A stretch of DNA of 39,212 bases from Planctomycetaceae bacterium (lineage in GTDB: Bacteria > Planctomycetota > Planctomycetia > Pirellulales > Pirellulaceae). Where the stretch lies: positions 1-39,212 of the forward strand of contig SKKK01000343.1 of assembly GCA_007121535.1 (NCBI GenBank). The letters are read 5' to 3'. The stretch's first letter is position 1, and the number at the start of each line of letters is the position of its first letter. The position numbers and the translations under genes were made by a program. Positions 15,378-25,134 of the stretch are shown here, piece by piece. The notes below the pieces were generated by a model. That model was not told the DNA's origin. It ran no database searches and saw only the letters and a program-made list of their open reading frames with translations.

Positions 15378-15402
15378 GAAGGGGGCGGGAGTCGTTTTCG
15401 GG
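15378..15402. repeat. single arm of the GGGAGTCGTTTTCGG repeat family
   Basis: GGGGGCGGGAGTCGTTTTCG matches one arm of the inverted-repeat elements at 27261-27426, 32541-32611 and 37949-38074. No second arm follows. Confidence 0.6.
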
Positions 15403-15473
15403 TGACCAAGGACGCCGCTTCGCACGAGCCCCAACTGGCGAAGGATCGGCATAGGAATAAAGGTCGGTTATTG

Positions 15474-15670
15474 CGTGAGCGGGATGGTGCTAGCCGCCGG
15501 TTTTTTCGACGCACGAGGGCCGGTGGCTAGCGCCATGCCGCTCATGGGGGCCGGTGGCTAGCGCCATGCCGCTCACGGGGGGCCGGTGGCTAGCGCCATG
15601 CGGCTCACGGGGGCCGGTGGCTAGCGCCATGCCGCTCATGGGGGCCGGTGGCTGGCGCCATGCGGCTCAG
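15474..15670. repeat. tandem array of GCTAGCGCC palindrome half-units
   Basis: About five copies of a 31-33-nt unit containing GCCGGTGGCTAGCGCCATGC CGCTCA, each ending in a run of G. They follow an inverted half-unit (GTGAGCGGGATGGTGCTAGC). It is the same family as 357-427 and 16064-16127, here expanded in tandem. No gene is seen between 15322 and 15871 apart from these repeats. Confidence 0.75.
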
Positions 15671-15871
15671 TTGTTTCTTTGCTGATCCTACGTCTGTCTG
15701 AAAAGAGGTCAGACCCTGTGGAGGCCACGCTGAAAATCGGGAAATTTGTTGTGCCAAAAGAGGGTCAGCCCCCTGTCCAGACAACGCCCATTGTACACCA
15801 TCTGCGCAAATCCCAACACGCGCGTCCGTCTTGGCGGTGCCTGAATACCCTACACCGAGCGCGCAGCTCGA

Positions 15872-16063
15872 TTTGGCGGCAATGACGGGCGGCAGGCGAT
15901 CGACCGGGTGGATTCGGCGGTGAAAGTCATCCGCTTGCTCCACTTTATGGACCGCAAAGACGAAGCTCTGACGGCCCTCGACGAACTAGAGCAGTACGCC
16001 CGCTCGCAACCGCAGGCCGCCGATCTAGTGCGTTGTCCAGGCGAAATCTTGGGGTCGCGATGA
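15872..16063 (+). pseudogene. C-terminal remnant of a helical protein
   Basis: An open frame without a start reads RQAIDRVDSAVKVIRLLHF, MDRKDEALTALDELEQYAR, SQPQAADLVR and stops at 16061-16063. The even spacing of Leu/Ala and charged residues suggests two amphipathic helices, as in a TPR-like repeat. The upstream part is missing, and the stop runs directly into a palindromic repeat. Likely a decayed gene; family unknown. Confidence 0.35.
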
Positions 16064-16127
16064 GTGAGCGGCACAGCGCTAACCGCCGTTGGCGTCCAGA
16101 ACCGGCGGCTAGCGCCGTGCCGCTCAC
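16064..16127. repeat. palindromic GCTAGCGCC intergenic repeat, copy 2
   Basis: Arms GTGAGCGGCACAGCGCTAAC and GGCTAGCGCCGTGCCGCTCA C form a near-perfect inverted repeat. It is the best-conserved copy of the family seen at 357-427 and 15474-15670. Confidence 0.75.
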
Positions 16128-16215
16128 AATCCGCATTTTTCGCCTAGCCAACGCAGTAGGCGATCGAAAGCACCAACGGCGTGCTGCTCTGCATGCTGCG
16201 AGGCTGTGCTGTCGC

Positions 16216-17670
16216 TTACTCGTCCGAAGTCCTGTCGGCTGGAATCGCGTCGACGCGGCGGGCCGCTGCGTATAGTACCCAGCCGAGCACCGCAACCAGA
16301 ACGCCTACCACCGCGATCAGCAGCAGCGGGTTGTTCAACAGGGCGCGGAAGTCGGCGGCGGGACGTTTGAGGGGGCTTTCCACCACCTCGCCCAATTCGG
16401 CCGCCAGCGGCTCGTAGCCTTCGCGCAACGACGCCGCCAGCGCGGTGGTGTCGTATTGCGGCGAGGGAACCTCGGCGGATCCGTACACCAGCCGATACGC
16501 GCCGTCCGCGTCGGCAAAGTAGACGATGCGATACTCGCTGCCGGCGGCGCGCAGACCGGTCAACTCCAACGGAGGATCGTCGCGATTGTCGATCACCAGT
16601 CGGTACACTTCGTCGCGCGTTTCCGGAAAGGTCACTTCGAGTTGTTCGCGCTGCAGTTCACGAAAGGCGAAACGTGAAAGAGTCGCCTCGCCAATCCGTT
16701 GCCAACGGGTGTGCACGCCGCGCGTCTCGGGCCGTTCCACTCGGACCCGGCGCGTGAAGTTGCGCGAATGCGTTTCCAAATGAAAGGCCGTCAGCGGCTC
16801 GCGCCGCGTCGGCACGGTGACGATCGTCTGCTTCCGGTCGGGATCGTGATCCGCGTGGAACTGGGCGACGGGGTAGTGCCGGGTCGCCGGTCCGGTCACC
16901 CGCTGTTCGGCCACTTCGTGCCAGAACTCGATGCGGTCGATGCGGAACGGCCGCCGATCGCGCAGCACCCGCTCCACCCGCTCGACCTCCTCGTCGCCTC
17001 GCAGACGCCGCGTCAGTTCCATCAACTCCGATTCCTGCTCGGCAGTGACCGTGTCGATGACCACCCGAAACCGGCGATAATCATTCTCCGGCATACGCAG
17101 TTCGCGGCTGCGCACGTCCATAAAGCGGGAGTAGTCGAAGATCAGCGCGTCGGGCACCAGCGATTCCCACGTGGCGCCGTCATCGGATCCGAACACGCGC
17201 AAGCGGTGCTCGAAGTCGCGAAGCGGTGTTTCCACGGTCAACCCGGAAGGCTGAGGGTCTTGCGGATCGAGGGCCAGGTCGATTTGCATCCCGCCGTCGT
17301 CCAGCGGTGTGAGCGATTCCGGCCGTATCGTCCAACGGTTCCGCACCGTCTGCCGACGTGTCTCGGTGGCCTGCTCCAGCAGAAATGGCACTTCGCGACC
17401 GGTAGCGTCGATCAGCCTGAGGTCGGGCAAACGGTCGCGGGTATGGGCGTACACGTCGGCATCGAGCATCACGGCGACCAGTTCCTCACGCTCGATTTCG
17501 CCCATGCGGACTTCCCGGGAAAACCGGAACGCTTGCGGCTGTCCCGCCGCCAAGGATGAAGTTAGAAGCAGCAACACAACCGCCACTGTGCGGCAGCGGT
17601 ATCTCGAAAATCTCGCACCATCGGCACGGTTAGAGTCTTCAGTCGTAACATGCGCGCACGGTGCGCGCAT
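16216..17670 (-). CDS. DUF3999 family protein
   Basis: An exported, membrane-anchored protein: signal segment TVAVVLLLLTSSLAAG near the start, a beta-rich extracytoplasmic region (LPDLRLIDATGREVPFLLE, RVFGSDDGATWESLV), and a C-terminal membrane helix (LLIAVVGVLVAVLGWVLYA). This layout and its position beside a DUF2339 gene are typical of DUF3999, whose biochemical role is unknown. The start is uncertain. ATG 17670 is taken because further upstream the frame runs through a palindromic repeat (17675-17723) whose translation is not protein-like. It lies about 90 nt downstream of the DUF2339 gene on the same strand and is probably co-transcribed. Confidence 0.75.
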   Translation of the reverse strand: MRAPCAHVTTEDSNRADGARFSRYRCRTVAVVLLLLTSSLAAGQPQAFRFSREVRMGEIEREELVAVMLDADVYAHTRDRLPDLRLIDATGREVPFLLEQATETRRQTVRNRWTIRPESLTPLDDGGMQIDLALDPQDPQPSGLTVETPLRDFEHRLRVFGSDDGATWESLVPDALIFDYSRFMDVRSRELRMPENDYRRFRVVIDTVTAEQESELMELTRRLRGDEEVERVERVLRDRRPFRIDRIEFWHEVAEQRVTGPATRHYPVAQFHADHDPDRKQTIVTVPTRREPLTAFHLETHSRNFTRRVRVERPETRGVHTRWQRIGEATLSRFAFRELQREQLEVTFPETRDEVYRLVIDNRDDPPLELTGLRAAGSEYRIVYFADADGAYRLVYGSAEVPSPQYDTTALAASLREGYEPLAAELGEVVESPLKRPAADFRALLNNPLLLIAVVGVLVAVLGWVLYAAARRVDAIPADRTSDE

Positions 17671-17674
17671 CTTT

Positions 17675-17723
17675 GTAGGTTGGGACTCTGGCCCGACCGG
17701 GTCGGGTCGGAGACCCAACCTAC
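17675..17723. repeat. GTAGGTTGGG palindromic repeat
   Basis: GTAGGTTGGGACTCTGGCCC and GGGTCGGAGACCCAACCTAC form an inverted repeat. It is followed by TGCGGCCGAAGGCCGCGTTA G, a motif that also appears near 2793 and 23697. An intergenic palindrome between the DUF3999 and DUF2339 genes; it may attenuate read-through. Confidence 0.65.
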
Positions 17724-17762
17724 GTCGGTTGCGGCCGAAGGCCGCGTTAGGCGTATCCATGC

Positions 17763-20306
17763 TCATGCTTCCTCCATCTCTTTTTCTGCGGGCACGGCGA
17801 AACGTTGACCGTAACGGAGATACAGCAGCGAGCCGCAAAGCACCAGCACTCCGAGCAGCACGAACGCAATAATCCGGTAAAGCTGCTCGAGTTGGGCCAG
17901 GTCGACGAAGAACACTTTTCCCGCCACAATCGCGAACAGCAGCAAGCCCGCGTAGCGCATCGCGCGCACGTTTTTGAGGATGCCGCCCAGGATGAAGCCC
18001 AATGCGAACAGCGACCAGAGGATCGAAACGCCGCCGGCCCGCAAGCCGGGCACGTACGCGTAAAGAAACGTGTTCACCTCCAGCGTGGCGTACAGGAACA
18101 ACAGGCCCAGCGCCAGGATGCCGAACCCCGTCCTTGCCTCCTTTGCCCCGGTCCGCCCGGCCAGCAATCGAAACGCGAGTACGAAGAACGTGACGACCGC
18201 TCCGAAATCGAGCAGCCGAAACGCCGCGTCATGGAACGAATACGGACCGGCGTACAGCAGGTCGGGCTTAATCGACCACGACGGCAAATCGAACAGGAAC
18301 AACTTGAGCAGCAGGCCGCCAACGAACAACCCGAGCAGGCCGCCCAGAATGACGTTGCGGGTTGCAAGGTATTCGTACAGCAAGTACCCGCACAGGGCCA
18401 GCCACAGCAGCGTCAAGACGGGCAGACGCAGCGGATCGTAAAAGTATCCCAACGTGCGGCTGAGTTCCAGGTGCAGGTACAGGAACAGCAGGGCGAGGGC
18501 CAGACCGACGGCCGCGTGCACGGCCCATCGGTCGCGCACCCAGCCCTGAATGTCGTTGGCTCTTTCCAATCCCGCCGACGCCGCCTCCCCCGGCCGACTC
18601 ATCAGCCCGCACGCCGCCGCAATGGACCCGATGGGCACGCCGAACATCACCAGCCGCTCGACCAGCGCGAGCAAATAGTCGAACAGCGGCAACGGCTCAG
18701 CGGGCGGCGCGAACTGCACGTGCAGGTCGACGAAGACAAATCGCCACAGCACGATCAGGTAGAGGGCGTAACTGAGGTGCCGCAGGAACTCGCTGCGCAG
18801 CTTCAACGCGATCCACAGCATGACCAGCGCTTGTAGCGACCAACTGACGGTGATCCATTCGGACGAGAGGATCAAGGGAACGGTAACCGCAAGGAAGAAC
18901 GCCGCCAGTCCCATGAAACTCAGCAGCAGTTCCCGATCAACCCGGCCTCGACGCAGGAAAAAGTACACGTGGCCGATGTAGAACGTCGCCAGTCCCAGCG
19001 TGACGGCCGCAACCCACTCGCGGCCGTACGACGGCTCGACCAGCCGGAAGCTGACGGCGAAATAGATGCCGGCGTTCAGGAACAGCATCAAAACGTCCAG
19101 CAGGTTCGCCTTCACCCCGTTGACCAGGTTGTGCAGGAACTGCATGGTGGAATACAGGACGAAGAAAGCCGTCAACAGCGGCAGCACCTGCCAGAAGTGG
19201 ATCGGCTCGTACGCCCGCATCGCCGCAAAGAACAGCACATAGTTACAGAGGAAACTGAGGTAGTTCAGAAGCGGCCAGTTTCTGCGGACGGAGATCCCCA
19301 ACACGCCGACGCCCAAGATCAGCATGTACGTGTACAGGCCCAGGAAGTTCACCACCTCGGTCTCTAGCATTACCGGGGTGCCGAAGCCGCCGAGAACGGC
19401 CAGCACGGCGACCAGAGGTGAATTGAACCGCACGGAAACCCCGCCTGCCAGCACCGTCACGACCAGCATCAAGGCGAAGGCCGCCTGCATTGGGATCAGA
19501 TGGTACAATTCGGCAGCCGCGAACACGCTGAAGTACAACGTAGCGATGCCGGCCCCCAGCATGCCCTGGCCGAACAAATGGTACTTGCGACCAAGCAATT
19601 GCGTGCCGCCGATCAGCATGGCCAAGCCTGCCGCCGCGGCGAGTAACGCCCGGGCCGGCTCGCTAAGCAGACCATGTTCGACCGAGTAACGCAGGAAGAA
19701 GCCGATTCCGACCACCAATATCAGCACACCGACGCGCAGCAGCCAGTGGGTGGCGATGGCGTATTCCATCGAAACGCCCTGGGGCACGTGTTCCTCGCCC
19801 ACGATGATCCAGTTCCAGATCCTCCGCAGCACGTCGCGAGCAGCCGTTTCGAAGCGGCTGGGCGAGCGCGGCGTCGTCGGCTGTTCCCCGGAAGCAGACG
19901 TGGTGCCGGACGAAGCCGCCATCCCCGCGTCGAACTGCCGTGCATGCTCCGGCAGCTCGCCGACAGGCGATGGTTCGACCAACTCCGGTTCGATCGGCTC
20001 CGGTTCGACTGGCTCGACTGGCTCGGGTTCGACCGACTCGCCTCGGTCGGCCGCAGGTTCAGCCATATCGGGCGGCTCCGATTCGGGTTCCGGCGCCACA
20101 AGCTGCTTTTCAAGCCGATCGACCTTGCATCGAGTATCCCACAACTCGCGCCGGATTTCGCTTAGCCGTACTCGGACGTCGCTTGCGTCCTGTTCCTGCC
20201 GCTTTTGAACACCGATCAGAATCGTCAGCGTGACAATCGGCAGCACGAACACCACCACACAGGCAAAGACCGCCAGCAACAGGGGAAACACCCATTCCAT
20301 ACCCAT
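17763..20306 (-). CDS. DUF2339 family multi-spanning membrane protein
   Basis: A very hydrophobic protein with an N-terminal anchor ([19 protein letters not shown]), a coiled-coil-like cytoplasmic stretch ([19 protein letters not shown]), an acidic Pro/Glu repeat ([18 protein letters not shown]), then many membrane helices to the C-terminus. The first membrane block contains [35 protein letters not shown] and [18 protein letters not shown], characteristic of DUF2339. ATG 20306 sits 6 nt after GGAGG; ATG 20309 and 20300 are alternatives. Function is unknown in the family. The DUF3999 gene follows on the same strand. Confidence 0.85.
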   Translation of the reverse strand: MGMEWVFPLLLAVFACVVVFVLPIVTLTILIGVQKRQEQDASDVRVRLSEIRRELWDTRCKVDRLEKQLVAPEPESEPPDMAEPAADRGESVEPEPVEPVEPEPIEPELVEPSPVGELPEHARQFDAGMAASSGTTSASGEQPTTPRSPSRFETAARDVLRRIWNWIIVGEEHVPQGVSMEYAIATHWLLRVGVLILVVGIGFFLRYSVEHGLLSEPARALLAAAAGLAMLIGGTQLLGRKYHLFGQGMLGAGIATLYFSVFAAAELYHLIPMQAAFALMLVVTVLAGGVSVRFNSPLVAVLAVLGGFGTPVMLETEVVNFLGLYTYMLILGVGVLGISVRRNWPLLNYLSFLCNYVLFFAAMRAYEPIHFWQVLPLLTAFFVLYSTMQFLHNLVNGVKANLLDVLMLFLNAGIYFAVSFRLVEPSYGREWVAAVTLGLATFYIGHVYFFLRRGRVDRELLLSFMGLAAFFLAVTVPLILSSEWITVSWSLQALVMLWIALKLRSEFLRHLSYALYLIVLWRFVFVDLHVQFAPPAEPLPLFDYLLALVERLVMFGVPIGSIAAACGLMSRPGEAASAGLERANDIQGWVRDRWAVHAAVGLALALLFLYLHLELSRTLGYFYDPLRLPVLTLLWLALCGYLLYEYLATRNVILGGLLGLFVGGLLLKLFLFDLPSWSIKPDLLYAGPYSFHDAAFRLLDFGAVVTFFVLAFRLLAGRTGAKEARTGFGILALGLLFLYATLEVNTFLYAYVPGLRAGGVSILWSLFALGFILGGILKNVRAMRYAGLLLFAIVAGKVFFVDLAQLEQLYRIIAFVLLGVLVLCGSLLYLRYGQRFAVPAEKEMEEA

Positions 20307-20469
20307 CATCGGCCTCCACCCGCCGCGTTTGAGAAACAACCGCCCACAGCCTCGACAACAGAGGAGGCATTCGCGAAGCCCGGAGCAGCACAAACTTTAC
20401 TATAATGAGCCCCAAACCCGATGTCCAGAACCATGACGTCAAACGTCCGACACGCGATAAATATTCTTT

Positions 20470-20508
20470 CCCTCGCCGTCCGCCGCCGCAGGCGGCGGAC
20501 GGCGAGGG
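20470..20508. repeat. long GC-rich hairpin
   Basis: CCCTCGCCGTCCGCCGCC and GGCGGCGGACGGCGAGGG pair over 18 bp with a very short loop. It lies upstream of the DUF2339 gene and is followed by a second Gly/Cys-rich low-complexity stretch to 20590. It is a palindromic intergenic element, with no T-tract to make it a classic terminator. No supported gene lies between 20310 and 20825. Confidence 0.65.
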
Positions 20509-20825
20509 TGGGGGGTGGAGGTGGGTCGGGGCGCGGCTAGCCCTCCAGTCGTCGCTCCGCCGACGCGGGGTCGGCGGCGGCGGGAAATACAACGAACGCA
20601 GACAGAGGTCCGTTTGCTGGGCAGATCGAGTCACCAATGGCTACGCGACTGGACAGGTCCACACGGGGGACGACATTGGGATTTGTGGCGTCGTGTACTG
20701 GCATTGCGCGGGGTCGCCGTGTATCATGATGGAGATGTAAGAATGAACCACCGCCCGCAGGGCAACCGTCGGCCAGATGGTACGGCGGGTCGTCACCTGG
20801 GCGCAACCGAGTTCGTCACCATCCG

Positions 20826-21538
20826 ATGCACGCGAGGCGGCGGCGACGTTTTCGCACATGGTTGAATGACGCGCGCCGCCCACGTGATCGGGAACGTTGT
20901 ATCGGAGAACTGTTGACTTTGGACCGTTTGATGATCCTTGGTGCTGGCACCGCTGCTGCACTTAAGCTTGTTGCGGTTGCATTGCCGCCGAACGACCCAC
21001 CGCTGACGGCGTTGGTCGGCGACCGTGTGGCCCTCAGGTTCCTGGCGATCTGGACGGTTGGCGCGGTTCCGATTGCCATCGCCATGCCTTTGGTCCGAGG
21101 ACGGTTTTTCGGTCGAATGTGGCAAGACCCTCGCTTCGCCTATGTAATTCCGCGGTGGCTCGTGCGGCTGATGGCCGGAGCGGTCATAGGCGGGGTCGCC
21201 GCTAGCATCGTTGCAGCAGTTCTAATAGATTATCGTATCTTCTGGCTTGCCGCTTCGGAGTCGCTCGCAGGCGGAAGCTTCTGCGCGGGCGCATGGCTGC
21301 GATTGCGGCATCCATCGGACGCGGAATGGGGTACGCATTGGTGGCCGAGGATATAACCATGCCGTGAACCGGGGCGGCCGGTGCGTTCGGACTGGGCTGC
21401 TTCGTCGGGGCAGTGATCGGGTTGGGCGAGGTGGTGCGGAGCTTCCACTGGGGGTTCGCCACCCTCGGTGTCGGCTTCCTGCTGTCGGCGGCCGGGCTGG
21501 GCGTGGTGTGGTCGTTGGTAGCCCCGAACCATCACTAG
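20826..21538 (+). pseudogene. frameshifted multi-spanning membrane protein gene
   Basis: The first frame encodes membrane helices (MILGAGTAAALKLVAVALP, LRFLAIWTVGAVPIAIAMP, LMAGAVIGGVAASIVAAVL) and ends at 21356. From about 21290 another frame takes over with further membrane segments (MAAIAASIGRGMGYALVAE, a TGA, then GAFGLGCFVGAVIGLGEVV and LGVGFLLSAAGLGVVWSLV), ending at 21538. The hydrophobic pattern runs on across the frame change and the stop, which suggests one gene broken by a frameshift and a nonsense codon. Family not recognised. The start at 20826 is uncertain. Confidence 0.45.
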
Positions 21539-21554
21539 GCCGTCTGTTTCCGGG

Positions 21555-22565
21555 CTATAGCGGGGCGGGCAGGTCGCGGTGTTGGAAGATCAGCGATGCG
21601 GCAACATAAGCGGCCAACCCCATGCCGATCAACAGGCTGTTGTAACCCATGGGGCCGAAATCCGTAAAGACTCCCGACGCATCGCGGATCAGAAAACTCC
21701 ACGTCGATTCGGGATCGTTCATCGCGATGCTGACGAAACGCTCGGGCTCATACGCGGTAAAGAAGGTCAGGCGGCTGAGCCAAGCGAGTTGGTCGCTGGC
21801 CAACCCGACGATCTTCGTGATCATCTGGGTGACGTAGATCATGGCGATCACACCGATCGTTCGCCAGCGATAGCGATCCATGGAAGAGAACATCGTGGTT
21901 AAACCCGCCAAGAAGACACCCAAAGCGAACAGGTTCACGGCGGCTGGGACCAGATGGCCCGGGTCGACCTCCTGGCTGAGCGGGATGCGCCGCACTTCCT
22001 TCTCGGCCAGCCAATTGGGAATTTCGATCTGCAGCCAAGGGATGGTCCAACTGCGGACGACCGGTTCTTCGACACTGTTGGTCATGATCCCTGAATAGGT
22101 TCCCAGCCAAGAGGCCATCGCCAGGATCGCCACGCCGCCCAGCGTGACGAACGTTTGCGACCACAGCACCTGCAAGCGGCTGACCGGTTGGGCCAGCAGC
22201 ATCTCCATCGTGCCGCGGCCGATCTCGCCGGAAATGCAGTCGGACCCGCGAGCGATCGCCCACAGGGAGACCGCCCCGACGACGATCGGTTCGTCAAACG
22301 TCAAGGCGACTCGGCCGGTGTACGTGAACAGTTGCTCGAAAGGCACCGGCGAAAACCGCTCGTAATCTCGGAACTGTTCCAGCACGGTCTGGAACTGGAT
22401 CATGGTGAATTGGCTGACGATCCATACTCGCGTCCAACAGAATGCGTAGATGGCCGTGGCGCACGCCAGCAGCAGCAGCCGGGATTCGGCGATGGATTTC
22501 TTCAACAGCAACCGGTTGATCAAGGCAGTTCCTCTCGTGTTGGCGGATCGCCACAACTTATCCAT
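21555..22565 (-). CDS. ABC transporter permease (ABC-2 type)
   Basis: A 336-residue membrane subunit. It has an N-terminal helix (LLLLACATAIYAFCWTRVW), the ABC-2 hallmark AIARGSDCISGEIGRGTME followed by LLAQPVSRLQVLWSQTFV, then several membrane helices and a C-terminal GYNSLLIGMGLAAYVAASL. The start ATG 22565 overlaps the end of the ATPase gene by 8 nt (ATGGATAA), so the two are translationally coupled. Together they form an exporter whose substrate cannot be told. Confidence 0.85.
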   Translation of the reverse strand: MDKLWRSANTRGTALINRLLLKKSIAESRLLLLACATAIYAFCWTRVWIVSQFTMIQFQTVLEQFRDYERFSPVPFEQLFTYTGRVALTFDEPIVVGAVSLWAIARGSDCISGEIGRGTMEMLLAQPVSRLQVLWSQTFVTLGGVAILAMASWLGTYSGIMTNSVEEPVVRSWTIPWLQIEIPNWLAEKEVRRIPLSQEVDPGHLVPAAVNLFALGVFLAGLTTMFSSMDRYRWRTIGVIAMIYVTQMITKIVGLASDQLAWLSRLTFFTAYEPERFVSIAMNDPESTWSFLIRDASGVFTDFGPMGYNSLLIGMGLAAYVAASLIFQHRDLPAPL

Positions 22566-23439
22566 GTCCCAGGTCGTGGACCGAATCGTACAAAGCCCGC
22601 AAGCCAACCGGTTGGACGTTCATCTCCTGCAAGTCCATGCTGGACAACCATTGCAGCACGGGCGCCATTTCGCCGGGCGTTTCGATCGAAATGCGCCCCT
22701 CCGCTTCTCGCTCGATCACCAGCTGCTGCCCCAGTGGATCGGGAGGCGGTTGCCAGGGACCGGCCAAGCGAGCCCGGATGCGATGGCGGCGTTTCAGGTC
22801 GTGCATGACTTGCAGATGAGCCAATTGGCCATCGCGCAGAAACGCCACGCGATCGCAGACCTCCTCGACCTCCGACAATACGTGCGATGAAAACAGCACG
22901 GTGCGGCCCTGGTGCCGCGATTCGGCAACCAATTGAGCGACAATGCCTCGCACCGTGGGGTCCAAGTTGGCTGTCGGTTCGTCCAGGATCAACAGCGGAG
23001 TGTCGGCAGCCAACGTCGCGACCAAGGCCAATTTCTGCCTCATACCGGTCGACATGAACGCCACTCGGCGGGAAAGATCCAGCTCGAACCGATCGGCCAG
23101 ATCCAGCGATCGACGGAGTTCACCGCCCGGCCGGATCTCGGCAAAGAATTTCAACACGTTGCGGCCCCGCATCGAGCCGAACAGCCGCACCTCACCCGGC
23201 AGATAGCTGGTTCTTCTACGCACTTCGACCGATTGACGATGACAATCCAAGCCATCGATCGTTGCCCGGCCCGCCGTTGGACTCAGATAGCCCAGCAGCA
23301 ACCGCAACAGGGTGGTCTTGCCTGCCCCGTTTGGCCCCAGCAGGCCGAACACCTCCCCCCGTTCGATCGTCAGCGTACAGTCATGTAACGCGGCGAACGA
23401 TCCGTATCGCTTGGTCAGTCCTCGAAGGTCGATGAACAT
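22558..23439 (-). CDS. ABC transporter ATP-binding protein
   Basis: A 293-residue ATPase. Walker A GPNGAGKTT is at residues 35-43, the signature segment reads MSTGMRQKLALVATLA (a diverged LSGGQ), and Walker B is LLILDEPTANLDP, followed by the H-loop VLFSSHVLSEVEEV. The C-terminal ~80 residues are the extra domain common in ABC-2 type exporters. It is the first gene of a two-gene operon with the permease. The substrate is unknown. Confidence 0.92.
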   Translation of the reverse strand: MFIDLRGLTKRYGSFAALHDCTLTIERGEVFGLLGPNGAGKTTLLRLLLGYLSPTAGRATIDGLDCHRQSVEVRRRTSYLPGEVRLFGSMRGRNVLKFFAEIRPGGELRRSLDLADRFELDLSRRVAFMSTGMRQKLALVATLAADTPLLILDEPTANLDPTVRGIVAQLVAESRHQGRTVLFSSHVLSEVEEVCDRVAFLRDGQLAHLQVMHDLKRRHRIRARLAGPWQPPPDPLGQQLVIEREAEGRISIETPGEMAPVLQWLSSMDLQEMNVQPVGLRALYDSVHDLGHG

Positions 23440-23587
23440 GTGGTGGGTTGCCGTCTGCTACGCCGGACCATGCTGGATCTCGGCCAATGATTCTCTCGTC
23501 GTCGAAATGCGGTGGCATTCTACCACAGCAAGGCTGGGCTGCCAAGCAAATTCGAGGGACTTATCACTTCAACAAAGGCTCGAGAAT

Positions 23588-23635
23588 TTCGTCCAGCAGT
23601 TCGTCCAGCAGTTCGTCCAGCAGTTCGTCCAGCGG
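23588..23635. repeat. 12-bp tandem repeat, four copies
   Basis: TTCGTCCAGCAG is repeated three times and then once as TTCGTCCAGCGG, in the 270-bp gap between the TPR gene's end and the ABC ATPase start. A frame through it would read a Ser or Val-Gln-Gln repeat, but there is no convincing gene. Possibly slipped-strand expansion. Confidence 0.7.
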
Positions 23636-23712
23636 ACCGTCGGCCACGAGAGCGAAGTGTTTTGGTGACGACGAGTTTCGAGTTTCGGATTTGGTTGCGG
23701 CCAGAGGCCGCG

Positions 23713-24486
23713 TTAGGGAGATGGAGCCGGGTAGGAGACTTGCTGCACCGATTCAAAGGCGGGGAGATGCTGGTCGATCGGCGGGGGGCCGTTCAGACCG
23801 GCCAGTGCATGTCGAGCCGGCTGAAGCGACGGGTCCAATCGCAATGCGTGTTCCAGATGATCGCGAGCCAAATCCGATCGGCCTTGACGCTGCAACAGCA
23901 TGCCGACGTTCGAGTAGGCCGCGGCGGGACCGACCACTCGCGCGAACACTTCGAAGCTGTCCGCCGTCCGATCCTGCATTCCCAGCGAGATCGCCAAGTT
24001 GATCGCGGCTCGATCGTGGTCCGGCGCGGCCTGCAGGGCCTTGCGGAACCACGGTTCGGCTTCCGCCCATCGATCACGTCGCTGGTGGAACATGCCCAGA
24101 TCGTTCAGCAAATCGGCATCGTTCGGGCGACGGGCAATCGCGGATTGATACTCGTGAAGCGCCGCTTGGTCCTCGTCCAAACGATCGTGCAAACGGCAGA
24201 GTCGACCGGCGTAATCGTAAGCCTCAGGAGCCAGCGAACGAGCCTGCTGATAAAGAAACAGTGCTTGACGATCGTCGCCGTCGCGTTCCATTCGTTCGGC
24301 CATGTTCCAACACCATTGGGCAGTGGCCGTCGCGTTGTCGACGCTTGGCTCGTTCGCCCCCCACAACCGTGCCGGAAAGATTCCCCGTCCCGGCGCGGTG
24401 GTAGCGCACCCCGAGTTCATCGCCAACAAGGTGCTGATTACGAAGACGAACAGGCAACCCGGCAGTCGAGCGGTCTTCGCGTTCAA
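23713..24486 (-). CDS. TadD-like TPR protein of the Tad/Flp pilus locus
   Basis: 257 residues. An N-terminal export signal (CLFVFVISTLLAMNSGC) suggests a lipoprotein, though the lipobox is weak (residue -3 is Asn). Tetratricopeptide repeats follow: QALFLYQQARSLAPEAYDY, ALHEYQSAIARRPNDADLL, EAEPWFRKALQAAPDHDRA and ARDHLEHALRLDPSLQPAR. TadD-type TPR lipoproteins support secretin assembly in Tad pilus systems. Its ATG overlaps the stop of the upstream gene (ATGA), so it is the third gene of the secretin operon. The TadD name is inferred from domain plus context. Confidence 0.75.
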   Translation of the reverse strand: MNAKTARLPGCLFVFVISTLLAMNSGCATTAPGRGIFPARLWGANEPSVDNATATAQWCWNMAERMERDGDDRQALFLYQQARSLAPEAYDYAGRLCRLHDRLDEDQAALHEYQSAIARRPNDADLLNDLGMFHQRRDRWAEAEPWFRKALQAAPDHDRAAINLAISLGMQDRTADSFEVFARVVGPAAAYSNVGMLLQRQGRSDLARDHLEHALRLDPSLQPARHALAGLNGPPPIDQHLPAFESVQQVSYPAPSP

Positions 24487-25076
24487 AACATGCCTCCGCC
24501 CATACCACCGCCCATGCCGCCACCCAAGCCACCGCCTATGCCACCCATGCCACCGCCCAAACCTCCGCCCATGCCGGCGCCCATGCCACCCATGTAGCCT
24601 CGGATCACTCGTTGCGATTCAAAGCCGTACAGCGGTTCGGCGTCCGAAAAGCCAACGATGATCGGGTAATGGCCGAACGCAGGATCGAGGTCCCGCAAGG
24701 CCAATTGCATCGCTTGGACGCGACGCTGGTCCAGGTCTCGATCCCCGCTGGGCTCGATCACGAAAGGATGAGGCGTTTGGGAGGCTCGATCCGCAGCCCG
24801 GTGCAGATGGCGTTGGCCGAACGGGCTGAGCTGATCGCTGTCCCCCTGCCATTCGTACAAGTAGAACATGAAGAAATCGCGATCGGCGCGGGCCGTTTGC
24901 TCCGAATGCCATTGGTCGCGATAGGTTCCTGCGGGAGCCGGCACGGCGCCGCAAGGGAAATCGGTACAGGTTTGCTGCCGGCCGCCGAAATGCTGGCAGC
25001 CGACGAGCCATAAAAGGCCCGTTGCCAACAGCCCGACCATGGCCGCGTCACCGCGTTGTTTCCTGGGTGTCTTCAT
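24483..25076 (-). CDS. glycine-rich lipoprotein of the pilus operon
   Basis: 197 residues starting at ATG 25076. A lipoprotein signal ends LLATGLLWLVGC, a good lipobox. The body contains PFGQRHLHRAADRASQTPH and DLDQRRVQAMQLALRDLDP, followed by a Gly/Met-rich tail (GGMGAGMGGGLGGGMGG and so on) running to the C-terminal Phe. The middle 'GDRDLDQRRVQAM' stretch recalls outer-membrane Tad lipoproteins that sit between the secretin and TadD genes, but I cannot name the family. It lies between the secretin gene and the TPR gene, so a role in anchoring or piloting the secretin is plausible. Confidence 0.75.
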   Translation of the reverse strand: MKTPRKQRGDAAMVGLLATGLLWLVGCQHFGGRQQTCTDFPCGAVPAPAGTYRDQWHSEQTARADRDFFMFYLYEWQGDSDQLSPFGQRHLHRAADRASQTPHPFVIEPSGDRDLDQRRVQAMQLALRDLDPAFGHYPIIVGFSDAEPLYGFESQRVIRGYMGGMGAGMGGGLGGGMGGIGGGLGGGMGGGMGGGMF

Positions 25077-25134
25077 TGATATTTTCCGCTTCCGATGAAC
25101 GTCGAGCCTGGATGACTCGGCTGCATGATCCGTA

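Noticed and set aside
16699-18836. Plus-strand frames of 286 and 343 codons opposite the DUF3999 and DUF2339 genes.
   Set aside because: Gln/Arg/His-rich antisense translations; the minus strand shows clear membrane and domain patterns.
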